A stretch of 64,000 bases of DNA, taken from NCBI GenBank assembly GCA_035465395.1, contig DATHRK010000084.1:30046-94045 (forward strand). Direction: 5' to 3'. Below are positions 63,321-64,000 of this stretch, in pieces. How positions within the stretch are numbered: the stretch's first letter is position 1; every line of letters starts with the position of its first letter. The notes under the pieces are model-generated. The model was not told where the DNA came from. It saw only the letters and a program-made list of their open reading frames with translations, and ran no database searches. The DNA comes from DATHRK01 sp035465395. GTDB taxonomy: Bacteria > Gemmatimonadota > Gemmatimonadetes > Longimicrobiales > RSA9. The position numbers and the translations under genes were made by a program.

Positions 63321-64000
63321 ATGAAGCGAAGCACCAGGGACTGGTTGCTGTTCGGACTCGCCGTCTGCCTGTTCATCTTCTTCATCGCGCTGCACGGCCA
63401 CGCGGTGTTCTCCGAGATCGACCGCCTCCCCTGGCGTATCCTGGTTCCCGTCACGGCCTCCTTCTGCTTCATCCACTCCTGGTATCTGCTGGGCTGGCGG
63501 AGGGCACTGGCGCTCATGGCCTGTGCGACGCTGATCTCGCTCGGGGCGGAGACGCTCGGACAGACGCGCGGCTGGCTGTTCGGCCCGTACTGCTACACCG
63601 AGCTGTTGGGACCGAAGATCGGGGGGCGCATCCCGTTCCTGATCCCGTTCGCGTGGTACATGATGTTCTACCCGAGCTACGTGATCGCGAACCTCGTCGC
63701 CGAGGGACGGGCGACCCCGGCCAACGGCCGTTTCGTCTGGATCCTGTGGATGGCGCTGCTCAGCGCCGCGATCATGACGGCGTGGGATCTGACGATGGAT
63801 CCCATCATGAGCTACGAGCCGCTCGACGGCGTGGACCAGGCGGCGATTGCGGCGAGCGGCGAGATTCCGGCCTGGCGCTGGCTGGTCTCCGTCGTCGAGC
63901 CGCAGAACTGCGCCCAGGGGACGAGGCTCCCGCCCACGACGAGCACGCATTTCGGGGTGCCCTGGCAGAACTACCAGGGCTGGATGCTGACCGCGTTCGT
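63321..64000 (+). CDS. Carotenoid biosynthesis protein, CruF-like (partial, 3' end missing)
   Basis: The first about 226 residues of a membrane protein, open at the window end. It has hydrophobic spans, GAETLGQTRGWLFGPYCYTE, PKIGGRIPFLIPFAWYMMFYPSYVIANL, AWDLTMDPIMS and FGVPWQNYQGW. These match the DUF422/CruF carotenoid hydratase family, which adds water at the carotenoid psi end. Between WRW and FGVP the usual short aromatic-Gly stretch is longer here. ATG 63321 lies 9 nt after a GGGGAG sequence. Its closeness to isoprenoid genes elsewhere in the window is suggestive only. Confidence 0.8.
   Translation, partial: MKRSTRDWLLFGLAVCLFIFFIALHGHAVFSEIDRLPWRILVPVTASFCFIHSWYLLGWRRALALMACATLISLGAETLGQTRGWLFGPYCYTELLGPKIGGRIPFLIPFAWYMMFYPSYVIANLVAEGRATPANGRFVWILWMALLSAAIMTAWDLTMDPIMSYEPLDGVDQAAIAASGEIPAWRWLVSVVEPQNCAQGTRLPPTTSTHFGVPWQNYQGWMLTAF

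Overview
The window is very GC-rich, gene-dense bacterial chromosome. It encodes a Gram-negative-type surface: a TonB-dependent receptor, lipoproteins with signal peptides and a large secreted M16 protease. I see no rRNA, tRNA, CRISPR array, insertion sequence or phage gene. The gene style (many GTG/TTG starts, GTGA and ATGA overlaps, HAF-repeat, FG-GAP and LVIVD surface proteins, TolB-like/TPR signalling proteins) best fits Gemmatimonadota or a near relative. That placement is an inference from style only; no marker phylogeny was possible.

Layout. 0.1-5.3 kb: uracil-DNA glycosylase family protein, small protein and secreted metallo-beta-lactamase-fold hydrolase (+); trpS with an upstream partner (-); an intact receiver protein (+) facing a degenerate receiver (-). 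5.4-14 kb (-): HNH nuclease, priA, an orphan GvpL/GvpF-family protein, M24 peptidase, methyltransferase, histone-deacetylase-family hydrolase, secreted amidohydrolase. 13.9-24.1 kb (-): an isoprenoid-hopanoid run, in transcription order shc, hpnH, hpnA, hpnG, fni, HMG-CoA reductase, mevalonate kinase, (di)phosphomevalonate decarboxylase, isopentenyl phosphate kinase. 24.3-29.7 kb: carB, a MetS-like mini membrane protein, a zinc-ribbon protein and small genes. 29.9-33.4 kb: histone H1-like basic protein with a strong terminator, HD-domain protein, and the threonine-to-glycine pair tdh-kbl. 33.5-40 kb (-): metalloprotease, unknown protein, PolX-like protein, nth, flavin reductase domain protein, YyaL/DUF255 thioredoxin-like protein. 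40-49 kb (-): three secreted beta-propeller proteins, an NSS sodium symporter and a HAF-repeat lipoprotein. 49-60.4 kb: small proteins, M16 protease, glycerate kinase, ada, glyQS, phosphatase-like lipoprotein, TolB-like/TPR membrane protein and a DUF3307 protein. 60.7-64 kb (+): TonB-dependent receptor and a carotenoid-biosynthesis (CruF-like) gene cut by the window end.

The most notable system is the isoprenoid-hopanoid run. It supplies mevalonate, phosphomevalonate, isopentenyl phosphate or diphosphate, DMAPP, and then hopene cyclisation and adenosylhopane chemistry. Isopentenyl phosphate kinase is present and phosphomevalonate kinase is absent locally, which points to the alternative mevalonate route (phosphomevalonate decarboxylase plus IPK) described in haloarchaea and Roseiflexus. 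Most genes in the run overlap or lie within about 20 bp, so co-transcription is likely. HMG-CoA synthase, squalene synthesis (hpnCDE or sqs) and prenyltransferases are not in this window.

Several start codons were moved from the longest open frame to internal GTG, TTG or ATG codons, because the conserved domain begins there or because the codon overlaps the upstream stop. hpnA and the glycerate kinase have no clear canonical start; both are flagged.
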